DNA from: Bacteroidales bacterium
GTDB taxonomy: Bacteria; Bacteroidota; Bacteroidia; Bacteroidales; UBA10428
NCBI GenBank assembly: GCA_016926235.1
Contig: JAFGOZ010000576.1
Coordinates: 1 to 13,778, forward strand
DNA: 13,778 bases
Direction of reading: 5' to 3'
Part shown: piece after piece, positions 13,756-13,778 of the stretch
Numbering within the stretch: the first letter of the stretch is position 1
Layout of the letters: every line of letters begins with the position of its first letter
The notes under the pieces: generated by a model
Told to the model about the DNA's origin: nothing
The model's database searches: none
Seen by the model: only the letters and a program-made list of their open reading frames with translations
Translations under genes and position numbers: made by a program

Positions 13756-13778
13756 GTTATCGGTTAGGAGCCCATACG

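Larger units (their letters stand above)
13680..13778. mobile_element. IS200/IS605-type end sequence (remnant right end or start of a downstream element)
   Basis: This non-coding stretch carries two compact hairpins. TCGCC-TTTA-GGCGA (13712-13725) is preceded by GGTTGAAATCC. The CG-rich stem with a TTTA loop after a GAAATCC-type lead closely resembles the right ends and guide-RNA 3' ends of IS200/IS605 and IS1341 elements such as ISDra2. GTCGC-TAT-GCGAC (13743-13755) follows. AGGAG (13766-13770) then lies near the window edge, where a gene could begin just beyond 13778. The body of the element is not visible, so type, orientation and boundaries are unresolved. Confidence 0.45.

Overview
This is an AT-rich window holding one polysaccharide (exopolysaccharide, capsule or O-antigen) biosynthesis locus. 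All eleven complete genes lie on the + strand, between about 282 and 13679. A lipobox signal peptide, a Wzx-type flippase and a Wzy/WaaL-type membrane protein together suggest a Gram-negative bacterium. The gene mix (SGNH protein, CysE-like acetyltransferases, PHP protein, ATP-grasp enzyme, HIHHD-motif protein) resembles clusters I associate with Desulfobacterota and related environmental lineages. That taxonomic guess is weak, because no phylogenetic marker is present.

Layout. 1-113: the last 26 codons of a gene whose end resembles an IS200/IS605 TnpA, followed by a strong hairpin. 114-281: non-coding leader. 282-2385: a lipoprotein SGNH-like hydrolase and two tandem CysE-like left-handed beta-helix acetyltransferases, which look like a glycan O-acetylation module. 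2386-2555: a spacer with a candidate promoter and an 18-bp near-palindrome. 2556-4298: a methyltransferase-like domain fused to an APH-fold kinase domain. 4380-5861: Wzx flippase. 5927-8252: two GT4-type glycosyltransferases. 8253-10069: a PHP-domain protein and an ATP-grasp enzyme, tightly coupled to each other and to the preceding gene. 10082-11383: Wzy polymerase or O-antigen ligase-like protein. 11404-12495: a conserved protein of unknown function with deacetylase-like His/Asp motifs. 12567-13679: a third GT4 glycosyltransferase. 13680-13778: non-coding DNA with two small hairpins that look like an IS200/IS605-type end.

Inferred pathway: the three glycosyltransferases extend a lipid-linked repeat unit in the cytoplasm, Wzx flips it, and the Wzy-like protein polymerises or transfers it. 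The acetyltransferases, SGNH protein, methyltransferase-kinase, ATP-grasp/PHP pair and HIHHD protein would decorate or trim it. No initiating phosphoglycosyltransferase, nucleotide-sugar synthesis gene, Wza/Wzc exporter, exosortase or ABC transporter is present, so the locus continues outside the window or relies on genes elsewhere. No gene-free stretch exceeds 300 bases. No tRNA, rRNA or CRISPR array was seen.
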